Shown here piece after piece: positions 9,811-20,448 of a stretch of 64,000 nt of DNA. A program made the position numbers and the translations under genes. The stretch comes from Pirellula sp. (lineage in GTDB: Bacteria; Planctomycetota; Planctomycetia; Pirellulales; Pirellulaceae): contig JAJTID010000050.1 of assembly GCA_021300155.1 (NCBI GenBank), positions 1-64,000 of the forward strand, given 5' to 3'. Each line of letters starts with the position of its first letter. The stretch's first letter is position 1. The notes under the pieces are model-generated. The model saw only the letters and a program-made list of their open reading frames with translations, did no database searches and was not told the DNA's origin.

Positions 9811-11166
9811 ATGCAAACGCAATCCACTCCGATGCCGATCTCAACCGCGACTTTAACCAACGACCTGCTGTCGGTAAAGCCAAAACGTAATCCGTCTTGG
9901 TTGTTAGCACCGTGGCGATTGATTCGTTCTGCAAAGCGAGCAGCGACACCGGTAACCACGCGATTGACACGCGAGGGATGGCAATTCGCTTTCATGGTCG
10001 CGTTTGTTGTGCTAGGAGCGGTGTTACGTGATGTCAATTTGTTGGTCATCTTAGCCGGTACGTTACTTGCGTTACTCCTCATTCAATGGCGAGTTTGTTC
10101 CAAGAGTATGTATGGTTTAACGTTGTATCGAAAATTGCCACGCTCGATCCAAGCAAGGAAAGATTTTGAGATTGAAGTGACGGTCACCAATCCGAAGCGT
10201 TGGCTTGGCGCATGGTTGGTGTTGGCCCAAGATCGCATCATTCACAAACCGTTCCGCCCAGTTTCCAAACAGGTCTCGCAAACGATAGGGTTGTTGTTCT
10301 CGTCGGTCCCACCGGGCGCAGGTCGGACACAGAGGTATCGTTGCAACGTTCAGCAGCGAGGAAGTTACGATTTTCTAGGATCCGAGATCACAACACGATT
10401 TCCCCTCGGCTTGATGCGTGGAATCTTGCCTGTCAAATCGGCTGGAAGCTTCACTGTCCAACCCGCTATCGGAAAGCTGCTGCCGGGGTGGGTCGAGTTG
10501 TTCGACGGAAAAATCACCGGTTTCAAGCATCGTAAGTCTCGTTCGATTTCGGACGAAGGCGAGTTTTTTGGACTCCGTGCCTATCATCCTGGTGACAGTC
10601 CGCGTTGGATACATTGGCGTTCTTCAGCCCGAATGAATGAATTGATGGTGAAGCAGTTTCAACGCACGGACAGCCGTGAGTTGGTCATTGTCCTCGATTT
10701 GCATTCACCATCTTCAACAAAGAAGGATGCGTTCGAAGCCTATTGTCGTGCAGAGGATTTAGCCGTTGAGTTCGTTGCCTCGATCGCACAAAGTGTGGCT
10801 ACTTCCAACTACGCTGTTCTTACTGTTGCCATCGCAGATCACGATCCTACCCTCGCTCTTCGTGTTCAAACGCGGGGCCAGAACACGGCACTACTCGATC
10901 GACTTGGTATAGCGCATGGATTAGAAGTCGACACACTACCGAAGACGCTGGAGCTATTAGAACGAGAGTATCGACGTGTAGAAAATCTTATTGTCGTAAG
11001 TACGCGATCCAAACAACTAGGATTGCAGGTCCAAAACCCCGAAGAATCGAGCAAAAACGTATCCTCTTCGGTTGTATTCTGGAGAAGAGTCGTTTGGCTC
11101 GATTCCTCTCAAGACGAACTTTCAAGATTCTTCGATCCCGCAACTGCTTCGATGAATGGCAATTAA
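9811..11166 (+). CDS. DUF58 domain-containing protein
   Basis: GEFFGLRAYHPGDSPRWIHWRSSARMNELMVKQF signature; two TM segments; directly downstream of moxR. Confidence 0.93.
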   Translation: MQTQSTPMPISTATLTNDLLSVKPKRNPSWLLAPWRLIRSAKRAATPVTTRLTREGWQFAFMVAFVVLGAVLRDVNLLVILAGTLLALLLIQWRVCSKSMYGLTLYRKLPRSIQARKDFEIEVTVTNPKRWLGAWLVLAQDRIIHKPFRPVSKQVSQTIGLLFSSVPPGAGRTQRYRCNVQQRGSYDFLGSEITTRFPLGLMRGILPVKSAGSFTVQPAIGKLLPGWVELFDGKITGFKHRKSRSISDEGEFFGLRAYHPGDSPRWIHWRSSARMNELMVKQFQRTDSRELVIVLDLHSPSSTKKDAFEAYCRAEDLAVEFVASIAQSVATSNYAVLTVAIADHDPTLALRVQTRGQNTALLDRLGIAHGLEVDTLPKTLELLEREYRRVENLIVVSTRSKQLGLQVQNPEESSKNVSSSVVFWRRVVWLDSSQDELSRFFDPATASMNGN

Positions 11167-11184
11167 CTCTCGATCGGTGGACGC

Positions 11185-14100
11185 ATGTTCTCTTTAGTCA
11201 TTCGAACGATCCTTCATTATCGCCGTGTGTTACTGCCAGTAGTCGCAGGCGTCAGTGTCGCTGGCGCCGTCATTATCGGAGCGTTGATCGTCGGTGATAG
11301 TGTCCGGGGATCGTTGCGTCACATCGCCATGGATCGAATCGGTGCCATCGATTATGTCGTGGTAGCGCCGCGATGGTTCTCGCCGTCTATCGTCGATCGT
11401 TCAGATAAGGCTGTCGAACTTCATGATGTCGTCTTCGTTCAACAGGTAACCGCTAAGAAGGAGCTACGCGTCGATGACAAACAAGTGGTCCATCGCGCCA
11501 ATGAGATGGCATTGTTCGGTGTAGACGATACGTTTTGGAAACTTGGTTCCAGTCGTCCCCAGAAACTACCTGTTGGCGAACAAGTTGTACTGAATCAATC
11601 GCTCGCATCCGTGTTGCATGCAAAGGTTGGAGACAAAATCAATTTATACATTCCAGCGCAGTCTGTGGTTCCAGCGGACAGTGCACTGGGAAAACGCGAT
11701 ATCGATACATTTGCGCTGCCGCGATGGGAAGTGATCGATGTACTTCCCGATGAAAGTCTAGCTCGGTTCTCTCTCCGAAGCGATCAGCGCCCAGCTTGGA
11801 ACGCATTCGTGGATCGGTCCTCGTTGCAATCCGGAATCAAGATTGGAGAAAAGGTCAACGCAATCTTTGCCAAAGGTCAGAGTGGCTCTTTGTTGCAAAA
11901 ACTAAAGCCATCCTTGGCTGACTTGGGATTAGAAGTCAAGCATGTTACCAAACGATTCCCGGCGGATGGCCCAACGGTCCTCGATTACAGTATCGTGACG
12001 ACCGACCAAATGATGTTGCAGGATGCAATCGTCAAACCGATGCTAGCTTCCACCAAAGAATTGAATCCGTCGCCGATTCTCACCTATCTGGCCAATGGCG
12101 TCGAACGAGAGGCGAACGATCGTGCATCGCTGGCGTCCGATCGATCGAGCGTTCCCTATTCGACGATTAGCGCGGTCCACTGGGAAACGCTTTCTGGCAT
12201 GCTGGGTAGTTCATCCGTCGATCAAGCAATCGCAACGGAGCCGAAGCAACAAGATTGGTGTGTCGTCAATCAGTGGTTGGCGAGCGAACTTCGAATTCAA
12301 ATCGGAGATAAGTTAAACATCGACTACTTTTTGCCTGAAACAGTCGAAGGTACCAATGTGGAGAAAAGCTTCTCTGTGAAGGTGGTGGCTATCGCTCCCT
12401 TGACAACACCGAAAAAGCCCAACGTTTTTGACATTTCGCCAACTCCGTTCAACGATTCGAACTGGACACCCACTGTACCTGGAATTACTGACAAAGATTC
12501 TATAGACGATTGGGATACTCCGTTTCCCTTAAAGCGAAAAATTGAAAAACAAGATGACGATTATTGGAGTTTGCAAGGGCTGACTCCGAAACTCTTCATC
12601 GACTACGACTTGGGCGTTTCACTCTTCGGTTCTCGATTTGGTAATGTAACTGGGATTCGTTACGAAAATGTCGACGCAGCAGGCCGGGATCGAGTCGCAA
12701 GTGAATTGCTCGATGTATTGAAGTCGGATTGGGGGAGTATTGGTTGGCGAGATATCCCATTGCACGAGCAACAACTCCAACGGTCAAGCGGTACAACGCC
12801 CTTTGATGCACTGTTTCTTTCGCTTAGTTTCTTCTTGATCGCAGCGGGGCTTCTGCTCGTGGTTCTGCTGTTTCGGCTGTCGATTGAAAAGCGAGCGGAC
12901 CACTGGGGACTGTTGGTAGCAACAGGTTGGACGAGAAAATCGGTAAGACGATTGTTGTTGATGGAGGGTTCTATTCTGGCGGCGATAGGAGCTTCCGTGG
13001 GAATTGTTTTGGGTATCGGTTATGCGTATGCGATGATTGCGTTGCTCAAGACATGGTGGGTAGGAGCGATCTCGGTATCGTTCTTGGATTACTATTTGCG
13101 ACCGCTGAGTCTTGTGATGGGCTGGGGTATAACCTGGATAGCGGCCATCGGGGCGATCTTGGTCGCGACTCGCAAACTCAACCATAGCCCTATCGCGTCA
13201 TTGCTTAAAGGGCGCATCGAAGAATTGCAGTTCCATCAAAGACCTTCGAACTGGTTGCGTTGGGTTGGCGTTTTTTGTGCGGTAGCTGGAGTCGGAACGC
13301 TCGCGATGGGGAGTGGGTTGCAAGGGCAAGCGCAAGCGGGTGCATTTGTTGGCGGCGGCATGTTGTTCATGATGTTCGGGCTGTCCTATGTTTGGCAAAA
13401 ATTGAAGACAGGCAAAAGCCGTTGGTCGGCCATTCCATCCGGCGTGGATTTGGCTCGGAGCAATGCGAAGCGGTCACCCACCCGCAGTATTCTCGCGATT
13501 GCCTTGGTATCGATCGCATCGTTTCTTATTCTGTCGATGAGTTTATTCCAAGCGACACCGACAGAGCCAGGCTTAGGCGGCTTTCAGTTCCTCGGCAAAA
13601 GCTCTAGTCCTATTTATTCCGAGATTGGAAATCCTGTTGTACGCAAAGAGGCTCTTGGTGGTCGATCGGAAGAATTAGGCGACATAGAAATCGTATCGAT
13701 GCGACTGCGTGGAGGGGATGATGCGAGTTGTAATAATCTCTACCAAGCGAGCGAGCCACAGATTCTCGGCGTCTCGCCCAGAATTTCGGCGATCGATGTC
13801 GATGCAAAAGGCAAATCCCGTTTTGCATGGTTTCAAACAGCGACCACGAGTCATTCTCCTTGGCGATCACTCGAAGAATCTGCGACGGGTGAAGCCGAGG
13901 CTCCGCTTCCTGTCGTCATTGACCAGAATACTGCCTTATGGGCATTGCATCTGGGTGGGTACGTAGGCGAGCGATTTGCCTATGAGTTTGATGGCAAGAA
14001 GATACATTTTCGAACCGTGGGAGTTTTGCAAAACACCATTCTGCAAGGAAGCTTGTTGATCGGAGAATCGAATTTTGAACAGGTCTTTCCAGCCATCACG

Positions 14101-14631
14101 GGTTATAGAAGCTTCTTGGTCCAGGTCCCGGCGAAATTGCGGTCGAAATCGGATGAAATCAAAGCGGTACTGGAGGACGGATGGGAAGAACCTGGGCTGA
14201 GTTTGGTTCGCAGCGATAGTGTGCTGTCGCAGTTATTGGCAGTGCAGAACACCTATCTCTCCGCATTTCAACTTCTTGGAGCGCTCGGACTATTATTAGG
14301 AACGATTGGTCTTGGAGTTGCTCAACTTCGGGGAGCCATGGAACGCAGTTCCGAGCTTGCAGCCATGAGGGCGATCGGCTTTACGAAAGGTCGCCTGACC
14401 TGGTTGCTCTCTTTAGAAAATGGTTGGCAACTGATGCGAGGAATGTTGATTGGGACCGTGGCAGCAGCGTTCGCAACCATTCCTGCGTTGATGAGCGGTC
14501 AACCCTTTGGCGGGATCGTGAATCCGATGTTGATGTTGCTGCTTATTGTGGTTCTCGGCGCGCTAACGAGTTGGTTGTCTGCTTGGCTAGCCATGCGAGC
14601 GCCATTATTGCAGTCTTTGCGTGCGAAATGA
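11185..14631 (+). CDS. FtsX-like/ABC-type permease (1148 aa)
   Basis: N-terminal TM plus long periplasmic domain, mid and C-terminal TM clusters, ELAAMRAIGFTKGRLTWLL motif typical of FtsX/MacB permeases. Confidence 0.88.
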   Translation: MFSLVIRTILHYRRVLLPVVAGVSVAGAVIIGALIVGDSVRGSLRHIAMDRIGAIDYVVVAPRWFSPSIVDRSDKAVELHDVVFVQQVTAKKELRVDDKQVVHRANEMALFGVDDTFWKLGSSRPQKLPVGEQVVLNQSLASVLHAKVGDKINLYIPAQSVVPADSALGKRDIDTFALPRWEVIDVLPDESLARFSLRSDQRPAWNAFVDRSSLQSGIKIGEKVNAIFAKGQSGSLLQKLKPSLADLGLEVKHVTKRFPADGPTVLDYSIVTTDQMMLQDAIVKPMLASTKELNPSPILTYLANGVEREANDRASLASDRSSVPYSTISAVHWETLSGMLGSSSVDQAIATEPKQQDWCVVNQWLASELRIQIGDKLNIDYFLPETVEGTNVEKSFSVKVVAIAPLTTPKKPNVFDISPTPFNDSNWTPTVPGITDKDSIDDWDTPFPLKRKIEKQDDDYWSLQGLTPKLFIDYDLGVSLFGSRFGNVTGIRYENVDAAGRDRVASELLDVLKSDWGSIGWRDIPLHEQQLQRSSGTTPFDALFLSLSFFLIAAGLLLVVLLFRLSIEKRADHWGLLVATGWTRKSVRRLLLMEGSILAAIGASVGIVLGIGYAYAMIALLKTWWVGAISVSFLDYYLRPLSLVMGWGITWIAAIGAILVATRKLNHSPIASLLKGRIEELQFHQRPSNWLRWVGVFCAVAGVGTLAMGSGLQGQAQAGAFVGGGMLFMMFGLSYVWQKLKTGKSRWSAIPSGVDLARSNAKRSPTRSILAIALVSIASFLILSMSLFQATPTEPGLGGFQFLGKSSSPIYSEIGNPVVRKEALGGRSEELGDIEIVSMRLRGGDDASCNNLYQASEPQILGVSPRISAIDVDAKGKSRFAWFQTATTSHSPWRSLEESATGEAEAPLPVVIDQNTALWALHLGGYVGERFAYEFDGKKIHFRTVGVLQNTILQGSLLIGESNFEQVFPAITGYRSFLVQVPAKLRSKSDEIKAVLEDGWEEPGLSLVRSDSVLSQLLAVQNTYLSAFQLLGALGLLLGTIGLGVAQLRGAMERSSELAAMRAIGFTKGRLTWLLSLENGWQLMRGMLIGTVAAAFATIPALMSGQPFGGIVNPMLMLLLIVVLGALTSWLSAWLAMRAPLLQSLRAK

Positions 14632-14652
14632 TCGCCCGCTGTTTTCTTTCGA

Positions 14653-16170
14653 CTAACGCGGCAATCGTGGGCGAGACGAGTCTGATTTCGAAGTCGAAAC
14701 AGCGGCACCTTCGGGTTTCGACTCAGGTGTGGTGGTTGCTGAGGCTGCTTCCACGGACTTGCTATCCAGTTTGGTCGGCCAATTGATCAGTTCAAAGGTG
14801 CTGATGATCTGTGCGTCCTCTGCCGCAAACTCTTGTAGTTGATCTGCATTGAGCATGAAGACGGCAATGGCGCGTCGCCCATCATCGTTCGAGATGTGAT
14901 AGTGTATCCATACGATATCTACCCCTTGGGCTGAACCACGTGATGCTACGCGTAGCGCGCGCATGCCACTGGACGTCACCCGCTCGGAAGATTCTAAGAT
15001 CTCTACGAGACTGGTTCCGAGCGACGTTTTCACGTCAGCGACAAATCCATCCATGCTCAGTTGTCGACCTGATTCATAGTCAATCATGTTGGTTACGTTG
15101 CATTGTGCAACACGATGATTGTCAATAATATATCGGTACGTCGCTTCTTCCCCGCTGTCGCGATAGGTCATCCAGTTGCGGCTTGCCAAGAAGCGGAAAA
15201 AGCCCAGATCCGACTGGAATTGCTGGAGCGAAGCCGCTTCCAATGTTGGTGTTCGGGAAGCAATCGATTGGAGAGTGAGGCCGCTAGAAATCTCCTCGAT
15301 TCTAGCACGACGCATTTGAATTTGAGCCATCACCTTGAAGCCTGGTGAACGTTCAGAGATATCGCGAGTCTCCTCGACATTCGCTGCAAACCAAGTGACG
15401 CACCCCGAGCTGCGATCCACTTGTGCTTTTCCATCCACCGTGATGGTTGTCGCAACATTATGAACCGAAGCAGCAACGGATCCTTTCAATTCGAGCTGGG
15501 CACTCTTGTCGTCGTTCTTGACAAGATAAACGCTCAATCCACCATCGAGAACCGCTTCGACTCCCAATAGATAGCATGTAGAATCGTTATCCACTTTCCA
15601 GCTATCGTTGACTCGGACTTCTTTTTTGGTCAAGAGGCTGTCAAGGAACATGGAATTGATTGGAATGTCAATCAATTCTCTCTCCGAAGCAAACAGCGGA
15701 TTGTCCAAACATGCCGTCATCATCTCACGATCGTTACCCATCTTTACGATATCGCGGCACGATTCCCGCAATTTTGTCTTGGTGATCGTGCGATCTACTT
15801 GCACTTCTGACTCTGCTTCGAGAACACGCACGTACGATTTGCATTCGGCTAGCGACATACCGATTTGGATATGTTCCTCGACGTCCACTAACGTACTGGC
15901 CTGAATCGGGGCGGTTTTCGCAGTAATCGCAGTGCCCTTGCTTGTCTTGGCATCGTTGATTTGACTCTTGAGACGAATCTCCCCATTCAGTTTGACGACT
16001 GTCCGCACTCGAAACATCGAGCTGGGCTTATTGGCTGACGCGAACGAACGATTGTGAACATTTCCAATAACCAACCCAGCGGCGAGACTGCCCAGAATCC
16101 AGGAACGACGATCCATCATCGGCTTTGGTAATGTCATGATTTGCAAGATAGCATTCGGCGAGGGAAGCAA
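14653..16170 (-). CDS. Exported hypothetical protein
   Basis: 505-aa ORF with N-terminal hydrophobic segment (RRSWILGSLAAGLVIGNV) and no convincing family motif. Confidence 0.6.
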   Translation of the reverse strand: MLPSPNAILQIMTLPKPMMDRRSWILGSLAAGLVIGNVHNRSFASANKPSSMFRVRTVVKLNGEIRLKSQINDAKTSKGTAITAKTAPIQASTLVDVEEHIQIGMSLAECKSYVRVLEAESEVQVDRTITKTKLRESCRDIVKMGNDREMMTACLDNPLFASERELIDIPINSMFLDSLLTKKEVRVNDSWKVDNDSTCYLLGVEAVLDGGLSVYLVKNDDKSAQLELKGSVAASVHNVATTITVDGKAQVDRSSGCVTWFAANVEETRDISERSPGFKVMAQIQMRRARIEEISSGLTLQSIASRTPTLEAASLQQFQSDLGFFRFLASRNWMTYRDSGEEATYRYIIDNHRVAQCNVTNMIDYESGRQLSMDGFVADVKTSLGTSLVEILESSERVTSSGMRALRVASRGSAQGVDIVWIHYHISNDDGRRAIAVFMLNADQLQEFAAEDAQIISTFELINWPTKLDSKSVEAASATTTPESKPEGAAVSTSKSDSSRPRLPR

Positions 16171-16347
16171 CAGTTACAATACGTGTTCGATCGGTTGTTA
16201 CAGGGTACTGCCCTCATACGAATCTGAATATTGATTAGATTCTGCCTGGATAACCTCATGTGCCTACTTTGACACCCGGTTTTTCAAAGGGATAATGTTA
16301 ATGCCAGCACAAAGCGTTAGCGAAGTGGATTAACATGATAATGCAAA

Positions 16348-16851
16348 GTGCCTGTGCTTTTCTCTTCCTCTTTTCCTGAAGTTGCCCGATACGTTTCGGT
16401 TAATCCCATGTATTACAGACTTGTTCCAGACAATCCGATCACAGGTGTTGGTCCGCAAGGCTGGAATCTCAGCCTTCCATGCACAGTAGGACGAAACCCT
16501 GATTTGCAAGTTTGTATTGATGACGACTCGATCAGTCGATCGCATTGCCAGCTATTGCTGGGGCCAGATGAAGGTGTCCAAATTCGGGACCTTGGTTCGT
16601 TGAATGGCACTTATGTCAACGGTGAGCGAATCAAAGGAATCCACTCTTTGGTTCCAGGTGACGTGCTTCAAATCGGATCAGTCTCGGTGCGGGTTGATTA
16701 TGCATCCGACACAGATCCAGGTAAACCTCCTCCCAAACGAGTGTCTGCACCGAACAATGCAACACAACCGATGAAGGTGATTCATCCGGAAAAATTCACC
16801 ATGCGCGAGATCGTCGAACCTGAAAGGAAGTGGTGGGAGTTTTGGAAGTAG
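16348..16851 (+). CDS. FHA domain protein
   Basis: VGRNPDLQVCIDDDSISRSHCQLLL...IRDLGSLNGTYVNGERI; the real start may be ATG 16408. Confidence 0.92.
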   Translation: MPVLFSSSFPEVARYVSVNPMYYRLVPDNPITGVGPQGWNLSLPCTVGRNPDLQVCIDDDSISRSHCQLLLGPDEGVQIRDLGSLNGTYVNGERIKGIHSLVPGDVLQIGSVSVRVDYASDTDPGKPPPKRVSAPNNATQPMKVIHPEKFTMREIVEPERKWWEFWK

Positions 16852-16928
16852 TCTTGGCTAGCCCAACCGACGTTTGAAGCCTTCTAAAGGACTTCAAGGG
16901 CTAGGGATTGAATCCTAAAGCTTAAGGT

Positions 16929-18548
16929 CTATTTCAATTCCAGCGAATCTCGGTTGCTCTCATTTCCGCAACGATCGATTGCGGAGCAAACTACAGGCCC
17001 TTTCTCTCCGGATGCGTAGAGACTAGAAAGGTCAAAGGACCATTCGTTGCTGTAAGGTGCCACCGACGGAACAATCTTTAGTTTCCAATCGACTCCAGAT
17101 TTAGTCCAAATGGCTAAGCTCGAAACATCATCACTTTTTGTCAAGTTGACTACCAAGGTCTTTTTTCCATTGATGTCACGAATATTCAATGTTGGTTTTG
17201 CCGGTGGATCGTTATCGAGCCATGGAAAGGCAGGTGTTACCGCAGGCGATTGGTAAATCCCTGCAAGCATCTGATCATTCAAGCCTTTTCGGTTCTCCAG
17301 CAAACACTTCATACTAAAGTGAACGTGCCCGATGACGCGATCATCCTTTGCTCCATACTCACGAGTCATCTTGATTTGGTTCATAATCTCCGATGGCTGC
17401 CAAGAGGATTCCGAATTGTTGACTCGGCTCGTGTAGATTCCGGGCCACACGTACCGCTTCAGCTTGTTCTCTTTTGCCCAGTAATCAAGGAGAACTCCAA
17501 AGGCTTGGGGCGATTGTTCGATTTTCCAATAGAGTTGAGGTGTGAAGTAGTCTAGCCAACCTTGCTCAAGCCATAGTTCGGCGTCGGCATATAGTTTGTC
17601 GTATTGACTAAAGCCCACGATTCCTGGTGGTCTTTTTGATGGTTTGCCGATTCCGAAGGGACTGATCCCAAACTTGACGTGTTTCTTTTCCTTTTTGATC
17701 TCTGTATAGATCTTTTCGATTAATCGATCGACATTTCGCCGACGCCAGTGATCGCGGCTAAGCTTGTTTCCTTTTTCAAGTTCACTTGCTAGATAGGTAT
17801 GCCAAGATGGCTCATCGGGAAACGGAACTTCGACCGCGGACTTCTGCGTTGTACTGTTATTACTATCTCCCAGGCCATTGGAAGTTTCCGTCACTGGGTA
17901 TGGATAAAAGTAATCATCCATGTGGACACCGTCGATGTCGTAACGTCGAACAACATCGAGAATGACGCGGATAGTTTGCTCGGCTGCCACTGGTTCTGCA
18001 GGATCCATCCATTCATAACCACCATAGAACTTCACCGCTTCTGGGTTTCGATTAGATATATGACTTGGTGCGTTCTTCGATTTTGCGGCTGTATGCCTGG
18101 CGCGATAGGGATTGAACCATGTATGGAGTTCCAATCCTCGAGCGTGTGACTCGCGAACCCATTCCTCGAGCGGATCGTATTGCGATGGTGGGGCCTTGCC
18201 CTGTTCACCTGTCAAGAACTCTGACCATGGTTCAAGTTCCGAGCGATAAATTGCGTCGGCACATGGTCGAACTTGAAACACGACTGCATTAAGTTGGAGA
18301 GATTGACATTTGTCCAAGATCGCAATCATCTCTTTGCGCAACTGTTCGACCGGAAGTCCGGGCTTCGAGGGCCAATCAATATTGGCGACCGTCGCGACCC
18401 ACACCGCTCGAAATTCACGAGGTAGTACAGGTGGAGTCGCGGGGGCTTGGCCTAGTGACGCAGTTGCCCACGTACAACAAAGAGTTGCAAGAAGACAAAG
18501 ATTGAAGAATGACGATCGCATGCTGCTTGGGTCTTGATGGGACTTCAA
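16929..18548 (-). CDS. Glycoside hydrolase-like family 10 (DUF187/GHL10) secreted protein
   Basis: FRAVWVATVANIDWPSKPGL, GLELHTWFNPYR, YDIDGVHMDDYFYPYP, FGISPFGIGKPS. Confidence 0.92.
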   Translation of the reverse strand: MKSHQDPSSMRSSFFNLCLLATLCCTWATASLGQAPATPPVLPREFRAVWVATVANIDWPSKPGLPVEQLRKEMIAILDKCQSLQLNAVVFQVRPCADAIYRSELEPWSEFLTGEQGKAPPSQYDPLEEWVRESHARGLELHTWFNPYRARHTAAKSKNAPSHISNRNPEAVKFYGGYEWMDPAEPVAAEQTIRVILDVVRRYDIDGVHMDDYFYPYPVTETSNGLGDSNNSTTQKSAVEVPFPDEPSWHTYLASELEKGNKLSRDHWRRRNVDRLIEKIYTEIKKEKKHVKFGISPFGIGKPSKRPPGIVGFSQYDKLYADAELWLEQGWLDYFTPQLYWKIEQSPQAFGVLLDYWAKENKLKRYVWPGIYTSRVNNSESSWQPSEIMNQIKMTREYGAKDDRVIGHVHFSMKCLLENRKGLNDQMLAGIYQSPAVTPAFPWLDNDPPAKPTLNIRDINGKKTLVVNLTKSDDVSSLAIWTKSGVDWKLKIVPSVAPYSNEWSFDLSSLYASGEKGPVVCSAIDRCGNESNRDSLELK

Positions 18549-18837
18549 TTACTTCATCCAAAACTGAAAGCTAACGTTTTTCAGTTCACAATACCAGTCG
18601 GTACCGCTGCAGTTTTTGAAAGAAACTAAGGAGTCCTAGGTAAAGTACAGAATCCCCCAACGTTGCCATCTCTTGCTTTATTCTAGGCTAACACGGATCG
18701 TCAGTTTCCTGGTTGTCAAAGTGTATTGGATTGTGAAACTGCCGATTGAGGTCGCAGCCAAACTCGGCTCGGCAATAGACCTTGAATTGAATCTGATTGG
18801 AATGGCTCTTGGACAAGCTTCGAGCTTCGCCGCACAC

Positions 18838-19278
18838 TTATCGTTTTGCATGTCGCATGTAACGGTGGCATTCGATGCACTGAACGGTGGTGTTCACGTA
18901 CGCTAAAGCAGCCCGGTCCAAGTTCTTTTCACTGGCCGCTTCGGTCATCATTCGAACAGCTCGGCGAAAGTCGGTGCTCAACGCTAAGTACTCGGGTGTC
19001 GTGTATGCGTTCCAACTGCTTTCTAAACTCAATGTGGCTAGCCCCTGTGCGTTTTGGGAAATCGCGTTGAAGTCTTCGTTCGAAAGCCCTTCGAGAATTC
19101 CTTTGGCATGATCCAGTTTCAGTTGCATGAAGCCATTGAGTCGATCTTGTCCATCTCTCTTCTCTTGTGTTTTCCCCCAGCCAACCCAGAAACAAACGAT
19201 GGCTAGAACCCCGACCCCGATCCCGACGGTATAGCGATGCATGAAAATACTCCAGCTTTTGGATGCGACGGAGGACAA
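18838..19278 (-). CDS. Small cytochrome c-like protein with C-terminal CIECH heme motif
   Basis: N-terminal TM helix, helical body, ...TTVQCIECHRYMRHAKR. Confidence 0.72.
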   Translation of the reverse strand: MSSVASKSWSIFMHRYTVGIGVGVLAIVCFWVGWGKTQEKRDGQDRLNGFMQLKLDHAKGILEGLSNEDFNAISQNAQGLATLSLESSWNAYTTPEYLALSTDFRRAVRMMTEAASEKNLDRAALAYVNTTVQCIECHRYMRHAKR

Positions 19279-19638
19279 ACGGAATTCGTCTGTCCTTTTC
19301 TTAGGAGAAGGAGCTACGCAAATCTAGTACCGTAGCAATCTTGCGACGGCCCGACTGTTTTCTGTTTGAAAATAGGGCAAGATGCGCGGGCTCAGGCTGT
19401 TCAGACTGTGCCGCTTGGTCTCGGTCGTGGCGCGCGATCTGCGATTTTCGGGCTTTTTTCGATTTTTTGGCTTTCTGCCGTTCGTTTCTTTTTTCTCTAG
19501 AGACCGCGTCTGGCGTGACCAACCTAGTCCCGGCAGGTCGTCTAATCAGAATCCTTTGGACCTGCAGGCGATGGAATGCTAGCATTAGCCGATAGAGCCT
19601 TCAGGATTGCAGCTCTGATTTTTACCTCGGCGGTTCCC

Positions 19639-20448
19639 ATGTCCCAAACGCTTGATTTCTCCAAACCATTGCAAATCGTTCAGTCCTTAGGGCTGCAAAT
19701 TCGCGATATGGAGACGCGGGCACGGCCTCGCGGAATCACCATCTCCAGTGGTTGCCCTGCCATCGATCGTGTGTTGCCAGATGGCGGGTACGCGAGCGGC
19801 AGTTTGGTCGAACTCTTGGCCAACGGCGGTCAACCGCTAGGCAGCACTACCATGGCGTTAAGTACTGCTCGACAGGCTTGCGAGGCTGGCAAGTATCTCG
19901 TTCTGATCGATACGCCAACCCAGTATTATCCACCGGTTCTACAGCGTCTTGGGCTGCCAGTTGACCGAATCGTTGGCTTGCGTCCGAAAACGTATGAAGA
20001 CATCATCTGGGTTATCGATCAATCGTTGCGAAGCAGCGCGGTGGGATGTGTGATCGCATCGATCGATCGCCTCAATGACAGGACTGCTCGACGTTTTCAA
20101 TTGGCCGCCGAAGCGGGTGGCGGTTTGGGCATATTGCTTCGCGATGCCACGATCGCCAAGAGCGAACCGAGTTGGGCTGACGTGCAGTGGTCGCTTGCTC
20201 CCTACTCGTGCCATCGTTCCTCAAGCCAGCATTCGGAAATGGATGCGTATTCCACGCGATGGTTTGAAATGATATTGCGACGCTGCCACGGTGGACGATC
20301 GGGTGCGCGCGTGCGAGTCGGTATGAACGCATCGGGCGAGTGGATTGACATGCCCTCCAAAGAGGTACCGTATGGAAAAACGAGTCATGTGCATTTGGCT
20401 GCCGAACTGGCCAAGTCAACGCGCATTCGTCGCGAAGCTGCAGGCTGA
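19639..20448 (+). CDS. imuA: ImuA-like RecA-fold protein (translesion synthesis cassette)
   Basis: RPRGITISSGCPAIDRVLPDGGYASGSLVELLANGG; directly overlaps a Y-family polymerase homologue; ATG 19639 preferred to 19576. Confidence 0.8.
   Translation: MSQTLDFSKPLQIVQSLGLQIRDMETRARPRGITISSGCPAIDRVLPDGGYASGSLVELLANGGQPLGSTTMALSTARQACEAGKYLVLIDTPTQYYPPVLQRLGLPVDRIVGLRPKTYEDIIWVIDQSLRSSAVGCVIASIDRLNDRTARRFQLAAEAGGGLGILLRDATIAKSEPSWADVQWSLAPYSCHRSSSQHSEMDAYSTRWFEMILRRCHGGRSGARVRVGMNASGEWIDMPSKEVPYGKTSHVHLAAELAKSTRIRREAAG

Noticed and set aside
16862-16920. Possible hairpin after the FHA gene (gaagccttctaaaggacttc)
   Set aside because: Short stem with a bulge and no T-run; not called as a terminator
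19301-19595. Basic ORFs on both strands upstream of imuA
   Set aside because: Low-complexity Lys/Arg/Phe reading in both directions; likely non-coding leader, no start context or motif
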